Shown piece after piece: positions 36,201 through 48,503 of a stretch of DNA of 64,000 nucleotides. The notes below the pieces were generated by a model. That model was not told the origin of the DNA. It searched no databases and saw only the letters and a list, made by a program, of their open reading frames with translations. Both the position numbers and the translations under genes were made by a program. Location: positions 6,696,001-6,760,000 of the forward strand of contig JBAJFE010000026.1 of the NCBI GenBank assembly GCA_037903355.1. The letters are read 5' to 3'. The first letter of the stretch is position 1, and every line of letters starts with the position of its first letter. The DNA comes from Trichuris trichiura. Taxonomy: Eukaryota > Nematoda > Enoplea > Trichinellida > Trichuridae.

Positions 36201-38973
36201 GTTTTTTGCTCATGTTTTTTTATCCACCGAACTAAAATAGATTCACGACACTCGGATCGGTTCGATTGGTCGATAGGAAGAAGCTAAGTTGGAATCACAA
36301 TGGCCGCGTAAGGTTTTTTCAACAGAGACTCCTAGCGTTGAGGATGACTTTTTAACGAGAGTACCTTAACTTCAAGAAAGGCTTGCAAGCGCGTTTGTAA
36401 TTTATGCAAATTTTTGGATAGGGTTCTCCTTATCTTACTCATGTGTGGACGATTGTGCTTGTTTAAATTAAATATTACGGGAAGTTTTCGTTTTCCATAT
36501 TTCGAAGGGCTTCGGCGGACGGTTGTTTTGTTGTAAGTGACGCACAAGCCGAAGGAAAGTAGTCGTGAAGAAAAGGATTGGAATCAATGGGCTTTCGCTT
36601 TGAACTTCTTTTTCTTTTCAAATGATTCCTCAGGCGACGATCGTTTGTTTTTCGTGACGGCGCCAACATTCCCTTGAGTGGGTCGACTGCCGTCTGCTTT
36701 GATAAAGCCCAAATTCAAATAAGAGATTTTTGATGGTCGGTCACGATGTCGGTTTGCCATTTTCATTTCTGTCCGCAAGGGCGTCGACTGTTCGAGGTCG
36801 TCCGGCTGGACGTAACCAATTAAAAACCTTTGTTGACATTTTATTGATTTTAGAAACTTTTCCGTTACAACACCGGCAGTGAGTATTCATTTCACCTGAG
36901 AACGTAGGAGTCCGTAGCGTGGTCGTACTTTCCCTCAGCTTTTCCAAAAGTTCATCTTCGCGCCCGTCGCCAAATTTTGGCGGTCGGCAGTCTCGTTTGC
37001 GCGTTTACATTTTAAAAAATCGAATACGTTTCGAATTGCTGCCAAAAATGGAACCTCTATTTTCCGTTCTTTCCAGCTTTCGCTTATCGCTTCCATTCGC
37101 TGTCGGTTAATTGGTAGCCGGCGAGCGTCCTTCAATGCTGTTATTCAACCGTACAGTGCGACGAGCGCGTCGGCTTGAATTTTTAAAATTCTTCGCGGGA
37201 AAAAGTTGTCAACTTCGCGCAGTTTCATTTTGCTCAGATTGCGACTGCAAGTCGACCGAAGCAAAGTCACGAAGCATGGCTTGCATTGACGTTTGCATTA
37301 TGAAAATTGATAGTTCCCTCAGACGGCAGAGGTCGATTTGAACAGCGAAAAAAAGAAGAGAATTTGCTGATATAGTTATTATGCAAATTTTTGCTTCTCT
37401 TCTCTACCCGAAGTCAATAATTGTACGACTGACATAGTCGCTGATGTTATCGTCAACCGTTCCCGTTGAGATTAGATTTCAAATCCCTGAAAAAAAGTTA
37501 GTAATTTTTTCTCCACGTTTACTGGCTGCTCGTCGCGGAAAAAAATTGACGGTCACTGCGACTGGACTGCACGTAGCGGAAATCTCGCGATCACTCGTTC
37601 AAGGCGGTCCGTAGAGGTAGTTGCAACTTAAAGCCTAAATCACAGAAATGTGTCCAACCAAATAATTGTCCATCACGTGCTAATCGTAACAATGTGGGTG
37701 TACCAGTGCACAGCAGCCGTTTAAGCTGAAATTCGGCAAAAGAAAAGCCACACTGCACTGCTCTTCGTTGAGAGAAGGCCAATGCGAAAAAAATTGCATG
37801 TTCGACCAACTCTTTCGAGAATACGTTACATGCTAATTTGCATAGATGGACGCTACAATTGGTTGCTTAGTTTATTTCTCCGCGGGTTTTTCAAAAGGCT
37901 TTTTTTCCTAAAATGCGCGAATGAAAAATGTTGGGTTTCTCTTGTCGATTGTACAGCTTGTTGAAGCGCGAGTCGGCAAAAGGGCCGAATATTTTGACGC
38001 GTTCAAATGTACCTATGTCTGTGTACGTGTGTGTACACACTTTGGAAATGAGTTATGCGCGCCTGTTTTCGCGTTCCGCTCGACGGAAAGCGAATATCAT
38101 TTGTTTCGACTTACCTAACGCGCATGAATTGACGGTTTTCTTTTCTCGGCTTTGGCAGCCAACGATGTTAACTTTTCTTGCGTACGTCGGTGCGCCATTT
38201 TCGGATTGGTCTTTCGTCGACGGCGGTACCGAGCAAATTATGCAATCAATTTTTTGACTTCACTTCCGTTGAACAGACGAAGCGGATTGAGTTCGTTTCG
38301 TCGGATGGTCGCTCCTCCAAGTTGCAGCCGTCCAACCTTTTCAAACGATAAATTACTACATCAGTTGGCGGGAAGGGATCGCGTTGCACCCACGGATCAA
38401 GTAGGCATTTTCGGTTGGCGCAAAAAGTCTTAGCAAAAATGGCTGTCATCTTTTGCCATATTTGCCCACCGTTCAACTCTCCTTTTGCGTATGCGTACAG
38501 TTTCGCAGTTCTCGCGGGATATCCGCTCTACCTTTGACGAAGTGTCTGAGTAGTCGCCCACTCTGCGTCGTAGCCGCTACGGGGTTGACAATAAACTTGC
38601 ATAAAAGCTCACACGTCCAATGCTGCCAACTCGCCTTCGTTCTTCCATTGTTACCACGAAAGTGGCGACCTCTAGTGAACTTTTCATATTCGCTGACCTT
38701 TCAATTTTTTCTGAGCCTATTTAAAAATGGAATTTAAGGTAAGCATAATGTTGGCTGCAGCAGTTTCTCGTCAGATCGCTTCGCATGGAAGAAGACGTAG
38801 TACTTTGCGACGCTTTTGCTTGCTTCTCCGTGAAGCAGCCAATGCTGCTCCTGACGTGTTCAGCGTAGAACTTCCACTGGTCGCCTGGCGCTGCCGGAGG
38901 AAAGTTTAACATTTTGCTCTGTCTCTCAGTCACGGGCGCCAATTCGTTTTAACATTAGCATAGGCAATATTTG
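30275..38973. other. Gene-poor stretch, isolated exon-like frames only
   Basis: No family is recognised. Exon-like pieces are a plus-strand frame at about 31906-32065 that ends on a strong GTAAGT donor, a minus-strand frame at 33198-32809 rich in charged residues, and a plus-strand frame at 34264-34596. None can be joined into a supported gene. A degenerate tandem repeat lies at 35473-35745. The rest shows only short overlapping frames. Confidence 0.4.
35473..35745. repeat. Degenerate tandem repeat, about 150-bp unit
   Basis: Two consecutive units (35473-35617 and 35625-35745) share in order CGCAGA(C/T)AGGCGT, a T-rich run followed by GCA, TTAAG(A/G)TTTGAAA and a final A(T/G)AAGTAG or ATGAGTAG block. 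A weaker third copy may precede them at about 35280-35400. No coding content is seen. Confidence 0.45.
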
Positions 38974-39210
38974 ATGGCCATATGGGTCATATTGTTTCTT
39001 CGTAACTATTCGCCGTCCATTGGAATCCTTCAGGTGGTGGTCAATGAGCAAATTGTTGCTCTTTTGAAGCCGCCCAATCGGCTTGTTCGTCCCGCGAGAT
39101 GGGAGGCGCTCTTGGAGCAATGCCGCGTGAGCGATCTGCTGTCAATGCCAGCCGCCGGCATTGATGTCCGTCTAAACGAAAAGAAGAAGTATTGGATCAG
39201 AAGCGTCTAA
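38974..39210 (+). CDS. Hypothetical small protein or terminal exon
   Basis: Not recognised. The ATG at 38974 opens a 78-codon frame. A strong CTTCAG acceptor just before 39034 suggests that only the distal part (from about 39034, 58 codons, rich in Leu, Arg and Val and ending Y-W-I-R-S-V) may be a terminal exon. Upstream, an ATG frame at 38727-38909 ends before this one, and the two could not be joined. It lies just 5' of the kinase gene on the same strand, 190 nt from its ATG. Confidence 0.35.
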   Translation: MAIWVILFLRNYSPSIGILQVVVNEQIVALLKPPNRLVRPARWEALLEQCRVSDLLSMPAAGIDVRLNEKKKYWIRSV

Positions 39211-39399
39211 CGGCGCAAAAAATATCTGTCTGCTTTCCAATGATAGAACATCGGCAGAGGGCGCCTTTACGGGGGAAATCTTCGCGTCAAAGGCAGCGGT
39301 AATGGTGGTCGATCCTTGTCCGTGTCCGGACCCTCCGTTGGCGCTTCGCCAGTAGAACTTTAATATAATCCCATTATTGTAACTTCATTACACCTCAGT

Positions 39400-42300
39400 A
39401 TGGAGTCATTTCTGCGTCGGGTGCTGAAGAACAGACGAGGTAGTTAGGTTGTGTTTTGTCTTTCCAAATTGTCTGACTTTCCTTATTTCCAATAGTTTAA
39501 ATTAATTTCCAATTTTAGATCGCATACGGACATCGCCAATCCTAATGTCCTCTAGTCAGCATCCGTGCTATCAGGCCAAGTATGTTCTCCTGGTTTCACT
39601 CTTCATTCTTCTAACATTGCATTCGTTCGTCCAAGCAGGCTCACATTGTGCAGCGATTCTCGAAGATGGTCATTGGCGTCGCTTCCTTCGTCCGGCTATG
39701 ACACACCGGAAAGTTCCACATTTTCCGTGAGTATAGCCGACCTTTCAAAAAGCTCTATACGTTAGAAGAGCGGTTGTTTATTAATTGTAGTCTCGTTACT
39801 CGTCACAGGAAAAGTTGATCGCCATTGTTAATGAATTGAGAATCGGCAATTCGGGCAGTAATGAAAGCGGTTCCTTCTGCGACGAGCACCATCATCATCA
39901 CCATAGCCGTCATCATCACCATCATCACCATCAGCACGGTCACGGACCAAAATCGCCCGGCATTCGTTGGCGCTCTCGGAGTTTCAGGTTTGCAAGAAGC
40001 GAATCGATGCTTTTTTGTTCGAAGGAAAAAAGAAAAATGATCGGTTTTAGCAGCGGCTTTTCGGCGACGCAGTCTGATCACGAAGAGTTGGCGCGAAGCA
40101 GCAGTAGCGTGTACAAGACAAGATTTCCAAAGGTGGGTGGGAGAAATTGCGGCCATGGCGTTTCCGGTTGAATTTTGATCGTCGTCACCGCGTTTTAGGC
40201 GAAGCAGCACATGGAGGAAAAATTGAACACCTTCATCAAGGAGAACTGTATAGACGCGAGCTCAATGTTGGCTGACAATGAACCGTCGAAACAATTGCTC
40301 AGCATAATATCGGACGGTTGCGCTCGCTTCGTCCATCATCAGATTGTCGAATTGGCAAGCGATTGTCTGACCAAGTCGGAGCAAGATTTGATCTCTTCCG
40401 CTTATTTTTACGAGATGACGGAAAATCTGCAGAGCATTCTTGAAGAGGTGAGTTTACACTGACGGCTTATGCGCACAGAGGCGGCATCGATTCGAACCAA
40501 CTTTGGTCATCTTGACCGCCGTTTGTTTTCAATACGAACGGGAACCGTCGTTGTCGTCGTCTCCGTTCGATATTAGCTTTTGTCAATGTACAACAACAAC
40601 AAGTGGGGACATTGGCAGCGGAACGACCATTATTGGTCATCCAAGACGTAGGGTCACAATGCTCATTTTTATTCATCGATTCTCCGGAAGTGGGCACGAA
40701 CTTGTCACTTCTTTTGCAAGCATTCAACCGCTGCGCTGCGGATGCCGCCACTCGCCGTTCTCTTTTTCTCCGAAATCGTTATATCGTCAAGCTTGCAAGC
40801 CGGCTGGATCGTTGCATAGTTGAGTCCATCCATTTTGTAAACGCATCGGCCTCTCTTCTGCGGCGATAATCAACTCTGCACCAGTATCGCTATACAAACT
40901 CGCCGTCCGCATACTTTGCGTATACGTGCTTGACGGGAGCTGTAGCTCTGAGAAGTCTTTGATTCTCCAAGTAGGCAGCGGCTCAGCGTTAAAGCAAAAA
41001 AGTCATAGAATCTCGCGCGAATAGTCTTGTTGCGTTACCATTAGTTCGTCGTTCAAAGTTGAAACGTTGTTTACTTCACACTTCCGCTCGTTAACGTATC
41101 TTAACGAGCCCGTTAGGCGCACAACAGCTTGTGGACGTATATCCGTGCTCTCGAATCTGTGGGTCTTTCGTTTCCGCCGTCAGCTACTGCGACTCAGATC
41201 CAAATCTGAAGAAAGTGGTTCCGACTTGACGTCAGATCGAAAATCGCTCAACAGTGTTCCGTTGCTTACAATTTTCGTTGAAAACACGCGCGTCAGTTTT
41301 CTCGAAAAGAAAAAGCCAGCCAATTCAAGTAAGAGTCAAACGAAGGAAGACGTCATTCAAATTGTACTTACGAGCTGGGCATTTTTAACGTGGCAACTTG
41401 TTCACCAATCGCTTCGGCAGTTCACTGTTGCCAGGTCTTAATTTGCTTTCCGCCTATCGTAGACGTCTTCGGTAGTTTGCTTCTGCGGAGGGGTGTTTGA
41501 AATTTTGAACACCGCTTTACTGTATGTAAGTGAAATCAAGTTTATCAGCGTCTACTTTAACCGATGCGCATTTTATTCTTCGCTGCTTTGGGTGCGAGAT
41601 ACTTTTCCCATTGCTAATCTGCAGGAAGAAATTTTTGGAAAGAAATTTGCCTCCAACATTTGTAGGCGTTGAATCGGAAGGTTTGAACTTGTTCGCATCC
41701 GACATAAGTCATTCTTTTTTGAAAACAATTAACCGTTGAGAAAACGAATTTTAATGCCTGGCTTTCGATGCTTCTCGTGTCCCGTCTTCGGCGCAAACTA
41801 AAAATAATGAACTGCACGCAACAAGTACGTGTTTACTGTCCTCTGGAGACGGTTCGCGAGAAGGCTAGAAAACGACGGATTAAACTTTGTTTTTCCAACG
41901 TTTGCTCTTCGAAAAGAAAAGCGGCAGTTGAAATCGTTACAGCACAATCCTTATTTGATTAAAGTCGTCATCAGCTTGGTCTTTGGCGGGGTCTGCTCGA
42001 AGGCAAGAAATAGCGTTGGGCGGTTCAACGTATAGGCAAACCGGTTGCGGAGACATTGAAAACTAATCGATTATTTACGCAGCACTGCCAGTTCGAGACT
42101 TGTCATTTTGAAATTTTTAACTGCCTGTTTGATTTTCAGGTACCTTTAGCTAGCAGGGGGCGATTTTGCGAATCGTTCCCAAGAATGATTGTTATTTGCA
42201 TTGGTGCCGAAAGGAAAATTGCTCTAACTCTGATTTTAAACGAACGGAACGAAAGCAATTGAGCTGAAGAGTTTTACGTGTTTTCACACCGTTGACGTTG

Positions 42301-45300
42301 CGCGATTTTATCGGCTAAGCGTAAAAGTATCGAAGTAGAATTGGCAAATCTTGACGGTCACTTCGCTTTTCAAAGCATACGAAGTTCCGTTTACCATCTA
42401 GTTCATATATGCATGCAGCAGCATAAGCGGATGGGCGGGATTTGTCCGCAGCTGTTTTGGCAGCCCCGTTATTCCATTTGCAGTTCTGTGCTGAGGAAAA
42501 GACTCAGCCTTCACCTTAAAAGCTAAGCTTAAGGATAAACGCAAACCTAAATCAAACGGCAGTGGTCAAAAATCAGTAGTCCGTCGTAAGGCTTAAAGTT
42601 ATTGTGTAATTTTTCTTGTGAACTGATGGCGCTTTTCCCGTTGTCAGAAATTGGCTAGCATTTTTTTTTTGATAAACTACTCGACAGCAAATAGGTAGTG
42701 ATAAAAAGAACAGCGTTGCGATTTGTCCAAACTTTAAAGTGTAAGAGAAGTGGGATGCTTAGGCAACCGTCTTAAGCGCATAATGTTTCTAGGTAGAAGA
42801 CGTGGGTACTAGTACGTAATCTTTTTTTGTGTTTTCAGGCGAAAGTTAAGGCTATCGAATTTTACCCTCTGCTGAAGGAGATCAGTACAAAGCTTATGAT
42901 CATCGTGTCACGTCCGGCTCGTTTGTTGGAATGCTTTGTACGCTTTGTGACCACCTTTGCTCATCTTGTAATGACGTGGTAATTCTCTGGAACTTTCAGG
43001 AGTTCGACCCAAAAGAGTTTTATCAAATGTTGGAAGAGGTGGAAACTTTCATCAGGGAAAATGAGGACTTGAAGCAGAGCGTCCCTCAGTATGTGCTTCA
43101 CAAGCTGGGACTTCGTCCGCTCGACTCAATTGACGGTATTGAATTGAAAACTTGCCTCTACGTGACGACGATAGGCAATTATTACTTTAAGCTTTGTTTG
43201 ATTTGGACCGAAGAGACGATGAGATCGATGGTTCCGCTGGCGATAAGACCAAACAGGAAGGCAATGAACATCATTCATTGGCGGCGCCGGCAAAACGCGT
43301 CCAGTTGAAGGAGGAGGACTTCGAGACCGTAAAGCTGATTTCCAACGGTGCCTACGGCGCCGTGGTGCTTGTTCGATCGAAGGAGACGCGTCAGCGTTTT
43401 GCTCTAAAAAAGGTCAAAAAGTCCAATGTCGTTTTGCGCAACCAATTGGAGCAGGTTTTCGCCGAACGAGATATACTTACCTTCAGCGACAATCCATTTG
43501 TCGTCTCCTTCTATGGCAGTTTTGAAACGAAGGTCCATTTTTTTTCTTTGCCCAACTACTCGAGTTAATCGACGACTTTAGAATCATCTTTGTCTGCTGT
43601 TGGAGTACGTCGAAGGTGGCGACTGTGCGACCCTTTTAAAAAATGTAACCGTTCTGCCCGTCGAAATGGCTCGCCTTTACATAGCCGAGACTGTATTGGC
43701 CGTCGAGTATTTGCATTCGTACGGAATTGTCCATCGAGATTTGAAACCAGACAAGTTATTACCAGACGACGCCAAGCGACTCATCATGTATAGACACATT
43801 GTTTACTTTTGCAGCTTGCTGATCACCGCGACTGGTCACGTAAAATTGACGGATTTCGGCTTGTCCAAAGTTGGCCTTATGAACCGAACAACTGTCGTTT
43901 GCGAGGGTTACGTTGACGTGACGGAGATGAAGCAGTTTCAGGACCGCCAGATATGCGGTACACCCGAGTATATTGCACCGGAAGTGATTTTGAGACAAGG
44001 ATACGGTCCGTTTGGTCATCTCCGCTGGCAGCTTCCTTCGTTACTTCGATTGCTTTTAGGCAAACCGGTGGACTGGTGGGCAGTTGGAGTAATTTTGTTC
44101 GAGTTTCTAGTTGGTACGGTGCCCTTTTTCGGTGAAACACCAGAGGAATTGTTCGCCCACGTCATTAGTAGTAAATGACGTCGTGTTGTTGTTTATTTAC
44201 TATGGCAATTAATTGGCGCTTTTTAGGTGAGATAGTTTTCCCGGAAGAACCCTACTGTCCACCGACGGACGCAGTAGACCTTATACGTAGTCTGCTGCAG
44301 GTCAATCCGTTGGATCGTCTGGGAACGGTCAGCGGAGCGATGGAAGTGAAGATGCACTCCTTTTTCGCGTCCGTCGACTGGAACACGCTGCTGAGGCAAA
44401 AGGCAGAATTTATACCTCATTTAAGGGGAGAGGAGGACACGAGCTACTTTGACAGTAAGTAATACTTCGCGATCGCGTTTTTGTGCGCTGAGTGATTGTT
44501 CCGACGTTCAAATATCTTTTTAAAAATCGTGCTTTCCATTTGTAGCGCGCAGTGACCGTTACAATCACGACGTTGAAAGTGGCGACGAAGGTTGGAGCGA
44601 GAATTCGTCGATCTTTTCGTCCTTTTCCAGCTGTTCGCCCCGTTACAGTTTGTTGACCGACTCTTTTTCCGCGGTGAGTTTGAGATTTAAAAAATTTAAA
44701 TATTTTTTTTCAATTTTTTTTCGTTGTCTTTAAGAAGGGCAGCAACGAGTCAACTCTATTGTTGTCCTACGACGATGCGGACCCGAATTTTCCCAGTGGT
44801 TCAACCAAATCGGCTGGCGATGAAGAGTTCTGTAATACTGATGCCAAGCAGCAGCAAACAACCGTTGGAAGCTGTCCCGCTTCGGCACTAAGCGTCAGTG
44901 AAATCAACAATAACGCCAAAGCAGTAATGGTCCGACCGCCCAATGCGTTGTCCGGCGGAACAGTATCGTCATCTGTCGGTTGCTCGACCGTGCCCAAGTA
45001 AGTTGGCTTTTCATAATAAGAATAATGGATAAAATTGTCCGGTAGAGTACCGTAGACTATGGCTTATTTTCTTTATATTATTTAAAATTCAGTTCGATCT
45101 TCTTTGCACTGAAGCTAGCTAGTAATACCACTTGCAATTATCGGTTCTACTTTAGTTCTTATCTCATCTCAACGAGCAGAAATTCCGCTACGAAAAAGAT
45201 TAGAACAAAATTTCGTATCTAATTTTGAAAACCCCACCTTAAATCCACCGAATTTGCACGACACGATAAAATTTATCATTTTTGGCTTTAAAAGAGCGGA

Positions 45301-46906
45301 TGCGAGAATTAGGTGCCACTTTGCTTTGATTTAAGCGTGTTTTTGCCTCTTGCCAAAGGTCAAGCTCAGGTTTGTTAGCAAGACTTGCTAGGAAAAATAC
45401 AACGGTTCCACTTAGGATGCTTATTTATGTCGTTGTCGCATGTTCCAGCTTTTAGTCCGATCGATGTTGTTAGTTGTACGGTAGTCATGAAAGTGTAATT
45501 TTGATTTGCAGGTTGTCAGTTTCGTTTGAAAATTCTACCCAAAGTAGCGTTTCAAAGGAACTTTCACCGGTGGACGAAATGGTGGTTCAAGGCGGCAATC
45601 GAGTCGGTTGTTCATCGGAGATAGTTGTATTTCGCGAACCGCGTCAAGTCCAACCGGTGGTCACCTCGTCGTCCTCATCGTTTGGCTGCTACGGAAGGGA
45701 GGTGTGCAAAGGTCAGCAAGGTCTTCATTTGATCATTCCTTCGGACGGAAGCGTTGTCCTCCCGTCCAGTATGCCCATTTCGACGGCGGTACAATCGCCC
45801 AGCGCGAGCAGCGGCAGTTCGTACGACTTTTCGCCCAGAAACTTTGACGGAAGCAACGATTCTCAACCGGTTACGGTGGTCAACTGCAAATCACCGATCA
45901 TTATTCAACGCGGTTCGAAAGGATTCGGTTTTTCCATCAAATCCGTTCGCGTCTATATGGGCAACACTGAATTCTACACTATTCAGCACATTGTCAGCGT
46001 AAGTGCCAAAATAATCATTCTTAAAAAATGCTTCACCGTTTCGTCTTTTTGAAGTCCGTCGATCCCACCACCGCTGCTTACGAGAACGGCTTGCGTACTG
46101 ACGATTTAATAACTCACGTCAATGGTAGCTGCGTTGAAAATGTTACGCAACCGGAACTGCTTCAAAAATTAATATGCAGCGGTGATTGGTTGACGTTAAA
46201 AGTGGCGGCGCTTGATCAGACGACTATAAAGAAGTGCGACGGTTTTCGCGGTACGACAGTGATGGCCAGAATACCGAGACGGGCTTGTTTTAAACACAAA
46301 TTACATCGCCGCGCTATGGAGCACAGAAAGAAGGCTTCGTTGTTTCGTAGACTAAGCGGGAAACGAGTAAGCGCCGAATTAAGCGGTGGAGCTTCCAATG
46401 CTCTTGTTCAATCTCTGCATCGATCCATATCGAGTACAGATGGTCTTTGCGCCGACGGAACGTCTTCTTCGGTTCCATGTTTGTTTTCGTCCAGTTTTCA
46501 CGAAGGTACTTCAACCGCTGGTGGTATTTGTAAAAGCGCTCTGTCGCCTTCGATGTTTGAATCGACGCTGCAAAGTCATTCGTCGTCGTCCGGTTCGTCA
46601 AGACCGTGCAGTTTGCATGGTTTGAAGCAAAAACTGTCGAAACCACTGAAAATTGCCGCTTCTCGGCGGAAGGAAGTGCAGAGTATACCATTGTCTCCGT
46701 TGGCTCGTTGCGATCATCATCAGCAGCAGCAGGAAAAGCAAACAAGTACAATAACGGTACGACCGCAAGTTGTTCTTTCCCCTTCTCAGTCACCATTGGC
46801 ATCCGGTTTGGTTACAACCGGTGATTCAAAAATGGCCGTCGCTACAACAACTCGGTCCCATTCATTCAAATGCACTCGACCAACAAGCTACAAAAAGGTG
46901 GAATAA
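39400..46906 (+). CDS. kin-4: MAST-family microtubule-associated serine/threonine kinase
   Basis: Seventeen exons: 39400-39439, 39519-39579, 39639-39726, 39791-39987, 40051-40132, 40199-40447, 42839-42937, 43000-43135, 43192-43532, 43582-43754, 43815-44005, 44060-44170, 44227-44454, 44546-44673, 44735-44997, 45512-45998, 46055-46906. All phases agree and give 1241 residues. The N-terminal DUF1908 region includes [13 protein letters not shown]. The AGC-type kinase domain spans about 361-636: glycine loop I-S-N-G-A-Y-G, Lys390, Glu409, H-R-D-L-K-P-D-N with Asp484, D-F-G at 502-504, and A-P-E at 543-545. A PDZ domain lies at about 924-1010 with K-G-F-G-F-S-I. MAST kinases bind microtubules and partners such as PTEN through PDZ. 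The ATG lies two bases after a CTCAG, which may be a trans-splice acceptor. A His-rich tract occupies residues 96-114. The C-terminus is shorter than in vertebrate MASTs. The symbol is by family analogy to the nematode gene. Confidence 0.93.
40448..42838 (+). other. Unusually long intron 6 of the MAST gene (2391 nt)
   Basis: The other introns of this gene run 49-91 nt, except for one of 514 nt. This one interrupts the DUF1908 region between I-L-E-E and A-K-V-K, in phase 0, at GTGAGT...TTTTCAG. It contains several open frames (for example 40603-40869 and 41067-41441), but none is recognisable and none has support as an alternative or nested gene. Confidence 0.7.
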
Positions 46907-48023
46907 TATTTTCGCATTTCTTTTTGGTTATTTTCAAGTGAGCGAAAAGATCAATGCAATAGTTAGAGAAGGAAGAAAGCGTTTGTCGTCTAAGTGTCAC
47001 GTGCATTTGTTGATCTAATAATGTAAACGTTCGCGCGCTGCCAACGCTTTTCTGCAATGAAAGTGGAACAACGTGTTCTTTTTTGTTGTAGTCGCCGAGC
47101 GATTCTGCAAGTAAGCGCGAAAGAGAAGAAAGAACTTAAACGTGCCAGCGTACGAATCCTTTTAAGATTATTAGAAGAGACATGAACGTTTTTAGAACAG
47201 CAGTAAGAGATTTAACGATTATTCTCCGTTCAAGTGTGTTAATGTGCTTTAATAGAAAGTTTCACTGCTCACGTTATTTTATAGTACGAATCGCAAGCGT
47301 TCAAAAGACTAAGCTTTCAACCGCTTAACGAATATAAGTTACCGCTTTAATGGGCAATAAGTAATAATGCTGCGCAGTTCAAGCAGGGTAACTTCGATTA
47401 ATTTCGTTCATTCGCATTCCACGAAGCGCTGACGGCTGTAAAAGTAAATTATATTAGCATATGCAAAAATGAAGATAATACTGAAGTGCGGTTAGAAAAA
47501 ATAATGATCTCTTTGCATTGTCGGGAAATTAATTTCCATATTGACCAAGGATATCGATGATTATTTTTCACGCAGAAAACAGCGGCTGGAGAGTATCTTG
47601 ACGAGACAGTAAGGGTACATTTCCTGTATGTCATTAAGCATAGGCGGAAAGAAGTGTTCTATTCCAGTCGGCTTTAACTCATGAAATAACGAACCGAATA
47701 TGACGCGCCAATGCCGTGATGATAGTTGATTCAGTGGTGTTGAAGGGTTTTTATTTTACGGTATATCTGATCCATCGACTTTTGTGGTTCTTTAAGTCGT
47801 CTTCCGGCATCTGAAATTATGTATTCATCTAATATTGTATACGCTTTTTCTTATTCCGGAACTAATGAAAGAAGATTTAACGATAAGAGTGAAAATGACG
47901 CTCTTTTTCACAATCCTGTACAGGAGTGTAACCCATAAAGGTGACTCTTGCGGGTCGAACGTCTGCACAACATTACAAGGGCTTAAGGAGAAATTGATTT
48001 CGTAGTGAGAAGAAACTTAACCA
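46907..48023. other. 3' flank of MAST gene, nothing recognised
   Basis: Probable 3' UTR followed by intergenic sequence. I saw no canonical AATAAA close to the stop codon. Confidence 0.45.
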
Positions 48024-48031
48024 ATTTAGAC
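48024..48031. repeat. 8-bp target-site duplication (left) of hAT-like MITE
   Basis: ATTTAGAC is repeated at 48496-48503, bracketing the GC-rich element. Confidence 0.65.
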
Positions 48032-48495
48032 CAGTGATCCTGACGGTGAGGCATGTGCCCCACTTGGTGGCCTCTTTTGGAGTCCAGGGGAGCCCAAATT
48101 GCCAAGGGAACCCTTGCGGGGATCTTTGGATCTGCGAGGGGCATATGCCTCACCTGGGCCATCATGTTGAAGTACATAGAAAGGTATGGCCTGCGGGTCA
48201 GGTATTTGGCCTTTCTGCCTAAGAGAAAGCTGCCTGTTGTTTCTCTCCGCAGTTCAGATTAGCTGGAAGGGAGGACCGCGGGCAGCCGGCTCAGAGGTGA
48301 GAACGTAAATGTTCGACACACTATCCGGTAAACTTTTTCCCCACATAACGTTGTGTGCAGCACCTACATTAGGACGTGCAGGCTACCCTCCGTCCTCCCT
48401 TCCAGCCAATCAGCGCGCTTGAAATCGACTAATCAGAATTGGGGGGTCTCAAACGCTCGGAAACGTTCACAGGGGGCCCTGGCGACCCTGACCTG
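48032..48495. mobile_element. hAT-like MITE (464 bp)
   Basis: A GC-rich island bracketed by 8-bp duplications and bounded by CAG...CTG ends, as in hAT elements. Inside are two nested inverted repeats: 17-bp arms GGTGAGGCATGTGCCCC near 48045 and its near-complement near 48137, and 29-bp arms near 48257-48285 and 48381-48409 around the shared GCTGGAAGGGAGGAC block. Terminal inverted repeats are short and imperfect beyond CAG. There is no transposase frame. Composition contrasts sharply with the AT-rich flanks. Confidence 0.6.
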
Positions 48496-48503
48496 ATTTA
48501 GAC

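Noticed and set aside
40480..40520. Possible minus-strand tRNA, from a GGTTCGAATC-like T-loop
   Set aside because: The flanking bases do not form a T stem, and no D arm, anticodon arm or acceptor stem can be built around it.
40603..41441. Nested gene in the long MAST intron
   Set aside because: The open frames lack recognisable domains and consistent splice structure, so only the long intron itself is reported.
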